DNA from: Spirochaetia bacterium
GTDB taxonomy: Bacteria; Spirochaetota; Spirochaetia; Treponematales; Breznakiellaceae
DNA: 12,908 nucleotides
Direction of reading: 5' to 3'
NCBI GenBank assembly: GCA_025997755.1
Contig: BNVA01000040.1
Coordinates: 1-12,908, forward strand
This document shows, piece by piece, positions 1-7,384 of this stretch; the first letter of the stretch is position 1; every line of letters starts with the position of its first letter. A program made the translations under genes and the position numbers. Under the pieces are notes generated by a model. That model ran no database searches. It was not told the origin of the DNA and saw only the letters and a program-made list of their open reading frames with translations.

Positions 1-154
1 CCTCGACACTTTCGTCGGTGAGTGATTTTAGACGTGCATCGCGTTTTACAACGTCATTGACATCCTCCCAGATACCGAGTTTCTCATCTACCGTGCGAAG
101 TTTATGTAAAACGCGATGCACGTCTAAAATCACTCACCGACGAAAGTGTCGAGG
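1..154. repeat. Nested inverted repeat, probable chimeric contig end
   Basis: Bases 1-50 are the exact reverse complement of 105-154. In addition, 39-103 is an exact 65-base reverse complement of 307-371, which lies inside the acsB coding region downstream. The two inverted pieces meet at the shared 12-mer TGTAAAACGCGA, found both at 105-116 and at 360-371. The right arm (106-153) stays in the acsB reading frame and reads plausibly as AcsB. The left 104 bases are therefore the anomalous part and the right arm is the natural gene. Microhomology-joined inversions of this type are typical of multiple-displacement-amplification chimeras or of an assembler folding back at a contig end. A genuine inverted duplication cannot be excluded from sequence alone. 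Confidence 0.9.
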
Positions 155-843
155 TGTTCTACAACTGCATTCTCTGTCAGGCATTTAGTCCGGCACACGT
201 TTGTATAGTTACACCGGAACGCACCGGCCTCTGCGGCGCGGTTTCTTGGCTTGATGCAAAGGCGACAAACGAGCTTGACCCGAACGGTCCCTGCCAGCAG
301 GTTACAAAACTTCGCACGGTAGATGAGAAACTCGGTATCTGGGAGGATGTCAATGACGTTGTAAAACGCGACTCTCACGGCACCCTTGAACAGGTAACTC
401 TCTACTCGATCCTCAACGACCCCATGACATCTTGCGGTTGTTTTGAGTGTATCTGCGGTATTGAGCCTGTTACCAACGGCGTTGTTATCGTAAACCGCGA
501 GCATGTCGGCAAAACGCCGGTAGGTATGTCATTCTCCGAATTGGCTGCTTCGACAGGCGGCGGTGTGCAGACACCCGGCTTTATGGGACACGGTAAACAG
601 TTCATCTTCTCCAAGAAGTTCATGTTTGCGGAAGGCGGACCCGGACGCATAGTCTGGATGCCTAAAGCTCTAAAAGAATTTGTTCGCACAAGGCTTGATG
701 CAACAGCTAAGGAAATATACGGTGTAGACGGCTTTACAGATATGATCGCCGACGAAACTATAACCGAAGAAGACCCCGAAGCTTTGATGGCTTATGTCAC
801 GGAAAAAGGACATCCTGTTCTTAAAATGGAGCCTTTGATGTAA
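106..843 (+). CDS. acsB: CO dehydrogenase/acetyl-CoA synthase, ACS subunit, C-terminal part (5'-truncated)
   Basis: This is the carboxy-terminal domain of the acetyl-CoA synthase subunit, which joins CO, a corrinoid-bound methyl group and CoA into acetyl-CoA in the Wood-Ljungdahl pathway. It carries the A-cluster. Numbering from the GTG at 154, Cys5, Cys8, Cys17 and Cys27 plus the Cys94-Gly-Cys96 motif reproduce the spacing of the Moorella ligands C506, C509, C518, C528 and C595-G-C597. The phenylalanine equivalent to F512 (residue 11) is also kept. The end (GHPVLKMEPLM) matches the family terminus. The full-length protein is about 730 residues, so roughly two thirds is missing here. The frame stays open leftward through 106-153, so the GTG at 154 is not a real start. 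The truncation is caused by the inverted structure at 1-104. The active-site chemistry looks intact, and the gene is probably functional in the genome. Confidence 0.95.
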   Translation, partial: VKRDARLKSLTDESVEVFYNCILCQAFSPAHVCIVTPERTGLCGAVSWLDAKATNELDPNGPCQQVTKLRTVDEKLGIWEDVNDVVKRDSHGTLEQVTLYSILNDPMTSCGCFECICGIEPVTNGVVIVNREHVGKTPVGMSFSELAASTGGGVQTPGFMGHGKQFIFSKKFMFAEGGPGRIVWMPKALKEFVRTRLDATAKEIYGVDGFTDMIADETITEEDPEALMAYVTEKGHPVLKMEPLM

Positions 844-862
844 TAAGCGGCATTGCCTAAAC

Positions 863-914
863 AAAAGCCTGTCAACTGATCACTTACAAGTGGTCGGTTA
901 GGCAGGCTTTTTTA
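863..914 (+). terminator. Strong intrinsic terminator of acsB
   Basis: A long hairpin begins 19 bases after the acsB stop codon. 863-873 pairs with 901-911, and 874-885 pairs with 888-899, with three G-U pairs and one bulged A at 900. The tip has only a few unpaired bases. The 3' side runs into a stretch of T (908-913). It ends the acsB transcript and isolates it from the OmpA-domain gene. Confidence 0.9.
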
Positions 915-1019
915 TTTGTGCAAACCCTCAATACCCGCCATACATTTCAAGTAATGGTGTAACCAATAAGGGTGTACATAGCTTATGCTCGCCGTAATAG
1001 CTAGTATGCTACAGATCTT

Positions 1020-1046
1020 TGATATAATATGAATATGTTACGGAGG
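1020..1046 (+). promoter_or_regulatory. Extended -10 promoter and Shine-Dalgarno of the OmpA-domain gene
   Basis: TG at 1020-1021, one base, then a perfect TATAAT at 1023-1028 form an extended -10 element. No convincing -35 box is visible at the expected distance, as is usual for extended -10 promoters. A GGAGG Shine-Dalgarno at 1042-1046 lies 5 bases before the ATG at 1052. The predicted 5' leader is under 20 bases. Confidence 0.65.
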
Positions 1047-1051
1047 TATGT

Positions 1052-2368
1052 ATGACACCGGTAATGCAGGAACCCCTGCAGGATTCACTCCCCATCAATG
1101 GTGAAGCCATGAAATTTAGGCGGGTTTTAGTTTACTTTATCATATTGATTTTTTTCTCTGCCGTAACGGGTTCGCTTGGAGCCGAAACTTTTACCTTCAA
1201 GGACAATGCAGGAGACAAACAGCGTACCATATCCACGGTAAACGAAGAAGTGTTGTTAAACGGGGTTTTGTTGCACAAGGCGCGCATATTGAACAGAATG
1301 GCATCGGAAGTAACGTCGGTGGAGGGAGGAACGGCTCAATTCAGCGCTGTTTTTCAATTAGCGGAAGAGCAAGACCATGGAGATGGGGACGGTCATTTTG
1401 TATGGTCGCAGGAGTACAATTCGGTTTTCGGGCGGGAACAGCTTGGAAAGATCAGCATAGGAAGTGAGTATATTCAGCCTGCGGTAAGAAATCTTCCTGT
1501 ATTTCCACAAAAAGAACTTCTTGAAGGGGATACTTGGGAGGCGGAAGGCTACGAAGCGCATGATTTAGCCCCCACTTTCGGAATAAAAGAACTTTTTCGC
1601 ATTCCATTTATAGCAAAATACACTTTTTTGGGTGAACGTAAATGGAAAGGGACGAATTATAAAACATTTTCCATTGAATATTCCGGTGAAGTAGGAAAAA
1701 AGGAGTATCTTGAAGATGGAATACCCGGATCACTTGGTGGAAAAAAGGCTAATTTTTCTGTTTTACCGGAACAGGTATCAACAAAATCCACGCAGATCGT
1801 CTATTGGGATACAAAAGCGGGACAACCGGCGGCTGCACACGAGTCCTTTTCTCTTATTTTTAAAATGAACGACGGTAATGTATATGAATTTCGGGGAAAA
1901 GCGGAGGGTGAAATTCTTGAATCCCAAAAGATGAATAAAGAGGAACTCGCCGAAGACATAGAGAAAGACCTCCGCGAGAATGGAATTTTGGATGCTGCCG
2001 TTAAAATTGTGGATGAAGGCATAAGCATAACTCTTGAAAACATACAGTTTGAGCCGGATTCGGCGATACTTATAAACAGCGAAAAACAAAAACTTGAAAA
2101 AATCGGCGAAATCCTAAAAAAGTATCCTGAGCGTGATATTCTTGTCGCAGGGCACGCTGCACTAGCGGGCGGTTCTGAAAAAAGCCGCCTTGCGCTATCC
2201 GAAGAGCGGGCATACGCCGTTTCCGACTATATGATCAAAAACAAAGTTCGCGGGCGCGAGCATATTATGACGCGCGGTTACGGCTCCCAAAAACCGGTTG
2301 CAAGCAACAACACGGAAGAAGGGCGCATAAAAAACCGCCGCGTAGAGATCACGATACTGGAAAATTAA
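1052..2368 (+). CDS. Exported OmpA-domain cell-envelope protein
   Basis: The protein has 438 residues. A signal peptide lies at residues 20-46 (basic MKFRR, hydrophobic core, likely cleavage after SLGA). A mostly beta region of unknown function covers about 47-300, and an OmpA/MotB-type peptidoglycan-associated domain covers 323-438. In the latter, the LSEERA helix (Arg386) and the GRIKNRRVEI motif (428-432) are clear. The Asp that contacts diaminopimelate in classical OmpA domains (the D of GHTD) is Ala370 here (GHAA). The architecture resembles the treponemal Tp0624-type protein, but homology over the N-terminal part is not established. ATG 1052 has a strong Shine-Dalgarno but leaves 19 residues before the signal peptide. 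ATG 1109 would start exactly at the signal peptide but has only a weak ribosome site. A small hairpin (1065-1070 with 1075-1080) lies just inside the extension. It is transcribed alone and converges on the ATPase gene. Confidence 0.85.
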   Translation: MTPVMQEPLQDSLPINGEAMKFRRVLVYFIILIFFSAVTGSLGAETFTFKDNAGDKQRTISTVNEEVLLNGVLLHKARILNRMASEVTSVEGGTAQFSAVFQLAEEQDHGDGDGHFVWSQEYNSVFGREQLGKISIGSEYIQPAVRNLPVFPQKELLEGDTWEAEGYEAHDLAPTFGIKELFRIPFIAKYTFLGERKWKGTNYKTFSIEYSGEVGKKEYLEDGIPGSLGGKKANFSVLPEQVSTKSTQIVYWDTKAGQPAAAHESFSLIFKMNDGNVYEFRGKAEGEILESQKMNKEELAEDIEKDLRENGILDAAVKIVDEGISITLENIQFEPDSAILINSEKQKLEKIGEILKKYPERDILVAGHAALAGGSEKSRLALSEERAYAVSDYMIKNKVRGREHIMTRGYGSQKPVASNNTEEGRIKNRRVEITILEN

Positions 2369-2370
2369 AA

Positions 2371-3666
2371 TCAACCGTCAACAAGATCGTCGTCTTCCGA
2401 TAGTGCGCTGTCACGCGAAGCGCCGGAGTCCTTTGTAACTTCAATTTTACCCAAGACTTTTTTCCAGTCGGTGCCTTTGTTTTGTTCAAGCACGGCAAGC
2501 AAATTTATAAACGCCGTTATAGTTGTACCCGGTGTACGGAAGTACTCATTACCAAGCTGCTTGGAAGCATGCTGCATAAATACTTCAATAGCGGAGTGAG
2601 GCAGCAATGTTTTACTTTCATCGCCGTAAGCGTAGACTATGCGTATTTTTTCAAGGAGTACAAAAAAATCTTCCTGCGTTAACGATGAAAGGCGTATAAC
2701 GGGTCCTGAAAAATCCACAAGGTTCTGTTGTTTTGCAAAACTATTTTCGCTTAAACGCCGTCTGAGCGCATCGTAACTAAACATACCGCGCCGCGTATCA
2801 AGCTGAAACTCAGGGGTACCGCCCATTATAAAGCCCAGTCCCACGGCGTTACCCTGCAAACTGTCATTTACTATGCGTAAAATTTGTTCATAATTGGAAT
2901 TGCGCGCCTGCTTATTGGCTAGTTTATAAATATTTACCATTTCGTCAAGGCAAACAAGAAAACCCGCATAACCCGCAAGGCGTACAAATTGAGCAAACAA
3001 TTTTAACTGATCGTACCAGTTTGAATCATCTACAATTTTTCGCACACCCAACGCTTTGCGGGCATCTGTCTTTGTATCAAATTCGCCGCGCAGCCAGCGA
3101 ACCGCATCAGACTTTTTTGTATCGTTATCTTTGTCGTATCCTTCCCAATATTGATTTATAACATCTGCAAAATCATAACCGTTTACCAGTTCCGAAAGTT
3201 TTGATAATTTAGTTTGTATTACAGTACCGGCGTTACTTCCGGTTTCTTTTGATTCTGTTATTGCAGTAGAAATAAAACGTTCCACTACAGCATTCATTGC
3301 TCCGCCTTCCGGTTTTGTCCGTGTTGACAGATTTCTCATAAGCTCCATATAAAGGGCTTTTGCATAACCGCCTGTTGCATGTAATCTTTTGTCCGGAGTA
3401 AGGTCTGCATTGGCAGTAACAATTCCCTTTTCCATCGCAACGGCTCTTGTTAGATTTAAAAAAAATGTTTTGCCAGAACCATATTCGCCTATAACAAAAC
3501 GTAGGGTTTCTCCGCCGTCTATTATTCTGTTGATGTCTTGCAGTACAGCATCTATTTCCAATTTGCGTCCAACTTGTATTAGGTGCTGTGCTGTACGCGG
3601 AACAACACCGGCTCTTAACGATTGAACAACTGCGTCTCTGTCCTTTGGTCTTATAACTGCGCTCAT
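2371..3666 (-). CDS. BrxD/DUF2791-like P-loop ATPase partner of the TerB-domain protein
   Basis: This 431-residue AAA-type ATPase resembles the BREX ATP-binding (DUF2791/BrxD-like) family. Walker A is GEYGSGKT (60-67) and Walker B is FLVCLDE (236-242, Asp241/Glu242). A sensor-1-like strand is GFIMGGTPEF (278-287), and an arginine-rich YDALRRRL (298-305) could supply an arginine finger. The N-terminus (LRAGVVPRTAQHLIQVGR) is typical of the family. A short acidic tail ends the protein. Its ATG overlaps the TGA of the upstream TerB-domain gene (ATGA at 3663-3666), so the two are translationally coupled and very probably act together. In many genomes this pair is followed by a superfamily 2 helicase, but here the next gene is a convergent OmpA-domain gene 2 bp away. 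The biochemical role (DNA translocation, or switching of a defence or stress complex) is inferred from family and neighbourhood only. Confidence 0.85.
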   Translation of the reverse strand: MSAVIRPKDRDAVVQSLRAGVVPRTAQHLIQVGRKLEIDAVLQDINRIIDGGETLRFVIGEYGSGKTFFLNLTRAVAMEKGIVTANADLTPDKRLHATGGYAKALYMELMRNLSTRTKPEGGAMNAVVERFISTAITESKETGSNAGTVIQTKLSKLSELVNGYDFADVINQYWEGYDKDNDTKKSDAVRWLRGEFDTKTDARKALGVRKIVDDSNWYDQLKLFAQFVRLAGYAGFLVCLDEMVNIYKLANKQARNSNYEQILRIVNDSLQGNAVGLGFIMGGTPEFQLDTRRGMFSYDALRRRLSENSFAKQQNLVDFSGPVIRLSSLTQEDFFVLLEKIRIVYAYGDESKTLLPHSAIEVFMQHASKQLGNEYFRTPGTTITAFINLLAVLEQNKGTDWKKVLGKIEVTKDSGASRDSALSEDDDLVDG

Positions 3667-5771
3667 TTAGCGGAATTCTCCCTGTATCGTTTTACAATCT
3701 CAACATTTATGTTGTACTCTACATCATCGCCGGTTTCTATAAACGGTTCATCATACTCATTAAAAAACGCTTCGTTGATTGTTTCAATAGCGCCGTCCGG
3801 CATAAGCCCATGCTGTTTTGAAAGTTTTTCAATTTCAGCGCGGTTCCACAAATCTTTATCCATAAGAGAATTTACAAACGTAAAATGCGATTCGTCCAAA
3901 CCAAGATGGTTTTTATTTTGTTTTAATAAAGACGGTTGTTGTACTGTTATTTCTTCTGCCTCCGTAAATATACCGGCAAGAACTTTAGATGCCTTTTCAG
4001 AATCTTTGCGTAGTTTATTTATCTTTTTTTGATCAAGTTTAAAATCTTCTGATGTTGACTGCTTATCGGCTGTGTTATCATTATGCAGGGTGGTGTAAAG
4101 CTCATCATTTGAAAATCCAAAACCCTTATAAATTTTTTCCAGCACACTTATGGTTTTATACTCCGTTTTGTTTTCGCCTGGTAATAACTTTTGAATAAAC
4201 AAAATAATGCCCTGTTTATCATTTTTTGAAAACTTTTTAAAACGCAGAATAACTTTTGAAAGCGGCAAAGGATTATGCAGCAGAAATGAATAATAATAGT
4301 CCAGCCGCTCAAGAAAGTATTCGTTTAGTTTAACAGGAAAAGAAAATCTCTTATCTAAATATTGCGGAATACATTCACAAACAACAGCCGCCATTAATTG
4401 CGCAAGAAGTATTCCTGCTTGATAACTATTAGTGTTACGCTGTACAGGCACTTGGGTTTTTAATTTATGTAAAACAATTCTATCTTCGGCGTTTATCGTA
4501 TAAGGGTAAACCAAAATATCAGGCTCAATAAAAATGCCTTCTCTTTCAAAGGTTACCGCTAAATCAACAAGGGATTTTTTTGAAAACGCAACATCCGGCG
4601 CTAAAATCTGTATAAGACGCACGGCTTCGATAACAGGAAGGATTCTTTTTTCCATATCGTGTTTCATTTTGTTAAAAGTTGTTGTTGTTTTTTCGTCCCA
4701 TAAAAATGAAGGCCGTAATAGGTTGCCGTAGGATAACGCATCGCCTTTTACAAAATTTCTTTTCCATGATATGTAACGTTCTAATATTCTAAAAGCATCG
4801 CTGTAAATTTTAGTTATTTTTGTCTCAATATTAAATTCCATTTCGGAGGCATCGGGCGGTATATAAAATGGAACTATATAACCTACTGCCGGTGTCTGCG
4901 GATAATAAGAATGTTTCCCCTTAATTTTTTCATAAGAGTTTTTTAATTTTAACCCTTCGCCTAATGTATTTTTATAAACATAATCAAAAACTTTTTTAAA
5001 TTCATTCGGACACCATTGCATAACATTGTGTTTACTATTTGAAAATAAGATAGCAAGATATGCAAAAGCAAATTCCGCAGGTAGTCTTTTGCCGTCCGTA
5101 GCACACTGTGAAAAAGCAACTTTTAGGTATACGGGGACATCGTTATCATCTTTATTTTCTATACACGGCGGCACGGGAATTTTCCACAAACGGCGGTCAT
5201 GAATTTTTAATTCAATGTATTGAAAAAATAATGAGTATGCGCCTAACGCCGGTAATTTTTTTTCCGCATAAATAAAAAGTATACGTTCTACCTCGTTCCG
5301 TATAGCAATATTTTCTTCTGCTTTTACAATGCCGCGTTTTCCGTCATCAATTACACGGCGTTCAAGACCGTATAAAAAAAGTTTTAATACCCAATTGGAA
5401 ACATCAGCACTGTTTCTGCCGCCGGCTAACCATGCAATATATGAACGGCGTTCACTGTCTGTAAGTTTTGCGTAAACAAGTTCTGCCGGATCATGCCTGC
5501 TGACCGCAAGCTCTTTAAATTTTCTAGGCAGAGGAAGCGAAGGATCGATAAGTGACGGTTCGTTCTCTACATATCTTGATGGCAGGTGTGTACCAAGATA
5601 AAAAAAGCCGCTGTTGATCTCATATTTTCCTACGGTTACGGTTTCACCCGGAAGAATCCATTTTGCATCTGTTTTGGGCGGAACAGGAAGGTTGTACACA
5701 GAATTTGTTTTTTTTAAATTATCTATCTCGTCAAAATCAAATAGGTATAACTCATCATCGGTTTCAAGCAA
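3663..5771 (-). CDS. TerB_N / TerB_C domain protein
   Basis: This 702-residue protein has the architecture of the TerB-associated stress or conflict proteins. A TerB_N-type domain spans about 38-240, opening with the W-x2-PGE-x-V-x-VG pattern and FFYLGTHLPS. The middle is long and helical, with a TerB-like stretch around 455-565 (acidic, YKTISVLEKIYKGFGFS). A TerB_C domain spans about 578-695, with LDQKKINKLR, LWNRAEIEKLSKQHGLMPDGAIETINEAF and the acidic FIETGDD end. TerB domains are proposed metal- or membrane-associated sensors in Ter-linked systems. No signal peptide or membrane segment is seen, so it is probably cytoplasmic. The start is a TTG preceded at normal distance by a very strong Shine-Dalgarno (complement of 5776-5783). 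No in-frame ATG fits better. The gene is markedly AT-rich: 4921-4980 holds only 12 G/C in 60, unlike its neighbours. That hints at horizontal acquisition. It is the first gene of a two-gene operon with the ATPase. Confidence 0.85.
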   Translation of the reverse strand: MLETDDELYLFDFDEIDNLKKTNSVYNLPVPPKTDAKWILPGETVTVGKYEINSGFFYLGTHLPSRYVENEPSLIDPSLPLPRKFKELAVSRHDPAELVYAKLTDSERRSYIAWLAGGRNSADVSNWVLKLFLYGLERRVIDDGKRGIVKAEENIAIRNEVERILFIYAEKKLPALGAYSLFFQYIELKIHDRRLWKIPVPPCIENKDDNDVPVYLKVAFSQCATDGKRLPAEFAFAYLAILFSNSKHNVMQWCPNEFKKVFDYVYKNTLGEGLKLKNSYEKIKGKHSYYPQTPAVGYIVPFYIPPDASEMEFNIETKITKIYSDAFRILERYISWKRNFVKGDALSYGNLLRPSFLWDEKTTTTFNKMKHDMEKRILPVIEAVRLIQILAPDVAFSKKSLVDLAVTFEREGIFIEPDILVYPYTINAEDRIVLHKLKTQVPVQRNTNSYQAGILLAQLMAAVVCECIPQYLDKRFSFPVKLNEYFLERLDYYYSFLLHNPLPLSKVILRFKKFSKNDKQGIILFIQKLLPGENKTEYKTISVLEKIYKGFGFSNDELYTTLHNDNTADKQSTSEDFKLDQKKINKLRKDSEKASKVLAGIFTEAEEITVQQPSLLKQNKNHLGLDESHFTFVNSLMDKDLWNRAEIEKLSKQHGLMPDGAIETINEAFFNEYDEPFIETGDDVEYNINVEIVKRYRENSAK

Positions 5772-5775
5772 AAAT

Positions 5776-5783
5776 CCCCTCCC
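5776..5783 (-). promoter_or_regulatory. Ribosome binding site deciding the TTG start of the TerB-domain gene
   Basis: On the minus strand this reads GGGAGGGG, with five A/T bases before the TTG at 5769-5771. This near-perfect Shine-Dalgarno at the right distance is the main argument for the unusual TTG start codon. Confidence 0.75.
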
Positions 5784-5831
5784 AAAATAATTACAGCTGC
5801 CGTATTACATTACTACTCAATCCAACAATTT

Positions 5832-6650
5832 TCAATATGAATTGTTGTAGGGATTCCATGTCCAGACATTTTTTGAACAATGAAGGACGCCTTCACGGCA
5901 AAAAAAACTTGTTACGCCATCGCTTACAGGAACGGTAACGTTATCTCCGGCAGTCCATGGGGGATGGGACATGAAAGGGGAATCGCTTATCCATGGTCCG
6001 TCGGCGGGAACCGTGATTTTACAGTTTACCCGTTTTGATGCGGCAATACGGCGTTTATCGAATCCGCCGGACGCGGTTTTTTCGGCTATCAATGCCCAAT
6101 CGGCAAGCCAAGGATCGGCGCGGACATCATCTTTAAGAGTATCTCCATAGAAAAGTTCCCTAAACCGTTTCCAGTCAAAATTATAGGGCAGGCGTTTTTC
6201 ATTTGCTCTTGCCGCCAGTTCACGGTAAAAATTCGCATCAATACCGCCCTGCCAACTAAGGCGGATTTTTCCATTGTCCGCATCGAACGGAAAGAGCGCT
6301 CCGGCGGGTTTCATGAGCCCTGCCGGTATATTTTTTTCGCTCCAGAAGGGATAGGCGATGATAGCGCTCTGCCACCCCTGCATCAATCCGGCATTTTGAT
6401 AACTCTGCCCGTTTATCTCAGTCCGGACAGTTGTACCGTCTTGATTCACCCATTCAAGCCGCCATTGGGCTTCTCCCAGTACCGTTTCCCAACTTTCAGG
6501 CAGCGCCGGCATGATCAAAGTATAAGTCTTCCTGATAAGAGTATCTTCGCAGCAAACAATGGAAAGGCAGAACGGAAACATAAATAAAAGATGAACCGGA
6601 AAACGACGCGCAGCTTTTAAAGCCGCAGTTGCTATAATTTTAATTTTCAT
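5832..6650 (-). CDS. Exported hypothetical protein, possible lipoprotein
   Basis: I do not recognise a family for this 272-residue protein. The N-terminus is basic (KAARR), followed by a hydrophobic stretch HLLFMFPFCLSIV and two cysteines (33-34). This looks like an export signal and possibly a loose spirochaetal lipobox, although Val at -1 is atypical. The remainder is soluble and rich in Trp (WETVLGEAQWRLEW, PWLADWALIAEK, VWTWNPYNN). It ends near the peptide-like PWISDSPFMSHPPWTAGDNVTVPVSDG. Paired GEAQWRLEW and tryptophan-flanked segments suggest a beta-rich periplasmic or surface domain. The ATG at 6648-6650 has no good Shine-Dalgarno. It is transcribed toward the TerB-ATPase operon with a 60-bp gap, but a functional link is not evident. 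A small AT-rich hairpin (5823-5830 with 5840-5847) straddles the stop codon without a T-run. Confidence 0.6.
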   Translation of the reverse strand: MKIKIIATAALKAARRFPVHLLFMFPFCLSIVCCEDTLIRKTYTLIMPALPESWETVLGEAQWRLEWVNQDGTTVRTEINGQSYQNAGLMQGWQSAIIAYPFWSEKNIPAGLMKPAGALFPFDADNGKIRLSWQGGIDANFYRELAARANEKRLPYNFDWKRFRELFYGDTLKDDVRADPWLADWALIAEKTASGGFDKRRIAASKRVNCKITVPADGPWISDSPFMSHPPWTAGDNVTVPVSDGVTSFFCREGVLHCSKNVWTWNPYNNSY

Positions 6651-6750
6651 AACTATAGTACGGCGTAAATGTGCATGGCGCTTGTATGGTTTAAAAGCTC
6701 TTTAATAAAATTTGTTTTTTATGTATATTGAATGTAGAGGAGAGTTGACG

Positions 6751-6975
6751 ATGTTAGAAGAAAAAATAAAATCGGTGCTGGATAAGGTACGTCCTTCCTT
6801 GCAAAACGATGGCGGTGATGTCGAGTTTGTGTCCGTAAGCTCGGACGGCACGGTATCTCTCAAATTAACCGGTGCGTGCGGTTGCTGCCCTCACGCGCAG
6901 ATGACGCTTAAAAACGGTATAGAAAACTTTTTAAAGCAGGAAATACCGGAAGTTACATCCGTGCTGGGTGTGTAA
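6751..6975 (+). CDS. NifU C-terminal-domain Fe-S scaffold protein (Nfu type)
   Basis: This small 74-residue protein consists of a single NifU C-terminal (Nfu) domain. It begins MLEEKIKSVLDKVRPSLQNDGGDVEFV and holds the CGCC (C-x2-C) cysteine motif in LTGACGCCPHAQMTLKNGIE, then ends in the standard EIPEVTSVLGV. Such proteins carry or transfer [4Fe-4S] clusters to apo-proteins in the cytoplasm. This is relevant in an organism using CO dehydrogenase/acetyl-CoA synthase. An ATG at 6712 would extend the protein by 13 unrelated residues. The ATG at 6751 is preferred because GAGGAG (6737-6742) lies 8 bases before it and the protein then begins exactly at the domain. Its stop overlaps the candidate start of the next gene, so it probably heads a co-transcribed group. 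Confidence 0.93.
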   Translation: MLEEKIKSVLDKVRPSLQNDGGDVEFVSVSSDGTVSLKLTGACGCCPHAQMTLKNGIENFLKQEIPEVTSVLGV

Positions 6976-7384
6976 AAAGCGGAGAAAGGTTATAAAAAAG
7001 TACAGCTTGAAACCACTTGATTATGGTGTGTTTTTGATAGCCGCAGCGGTTATTGCCGCTTCGGCTATTTTTATTTATGGTGCGGACAGCGGCACAATTT
7101 TTGTAGTAAGCGGTGCGGACGGCTCATGGTTATTCCCTGCCGACGCGGAGGAAACTATAACTATTGCAGGACCGCTTGGGGACACCCTTGTACATATAGG
7201 GAACGGGGCGGCGTCCGTTATAGCCTCGCCCTGTCAAAATCAAAACTGCCTGGCGCAAGGCTCAATAAGCGGAGGGGGAGCATGGATCGCCTGCCTGCCT
7301 AACCGTGTAATGGTAACTGTAGAATATTCCGGAGGCGGTAAAACAAAAGGTGAAGGTGACGACGTTGACGGCACAACGTGGTGA
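6968..7384 (+). CDS. NusG domain II-containing membrane-anchored protein
   Basis: This protein of about 138 residues has an N-terminal membrane anchor (residues 19-37) followed by a NusG-domain-II (DUF1312-like) beta domain facing outward. The family signature is clear: ASPCQNQNCLAQGSISGGGAWIACLPNRVMVTVEYSG, with Cys89, Cys94 and Cys109. Proteins of this type are usually encoded beside Gx-transporter genes, as here, including the EetA-EetB pair of flavin-based extracellular electron transfer loci. Its own function is unknown. The start is uncertain. The GTG at 6968 overlaps the nifU stop and lacks a good Shine-Dalgarno. A GGAGAAAGG at 6981-6989 is followed only by ATA at 6992 (too close) and TTG at 7007 (rather far). 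The 3' end overlaps the next gene by 35 bases. Confidence 0.8.
   Translation: MCKKRRKVIKKYSLKPLDYGVFLIAAAVIAASAIFIYGADSGTIFVVSGADGSWLFPADAEETITIAGPLGDTLVHIGNGAASVIASPCQNQNCLAQGSISGGGAWIACLPNRVMVTVEYSGGGKTKGEGDDVDGTTW

Noticed and set aside
1..154. CRISPR repeat, att site or phase-variable invertible element
   Set aside because: There is only one inverted pair, no direct repeats or recombinase gene, and the inner segment is simply antisense acsB; a chimera explains it better.
130..504. Minus-strand frame of 124 codons across the left edge
   Set aside because: It is antisense to acsB and crosses the inverted-repeat arm; the AcsB frame on the plus strand carries all the family motifs.
3622..4032. 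Plus-strand 136-codon frame
   Set aside because: It is antisense to the TerB-domain gene and is serine/phenylalanine/cysteine rich, as expected for a shadow of an AT-rich gene.
5823..5847. Intrinsic terminator for the exported hypothetical gene
   Set aside because: The 8-bp stem is AT-rich, overlaps the stop codon and has no following T-run on the minus strand.
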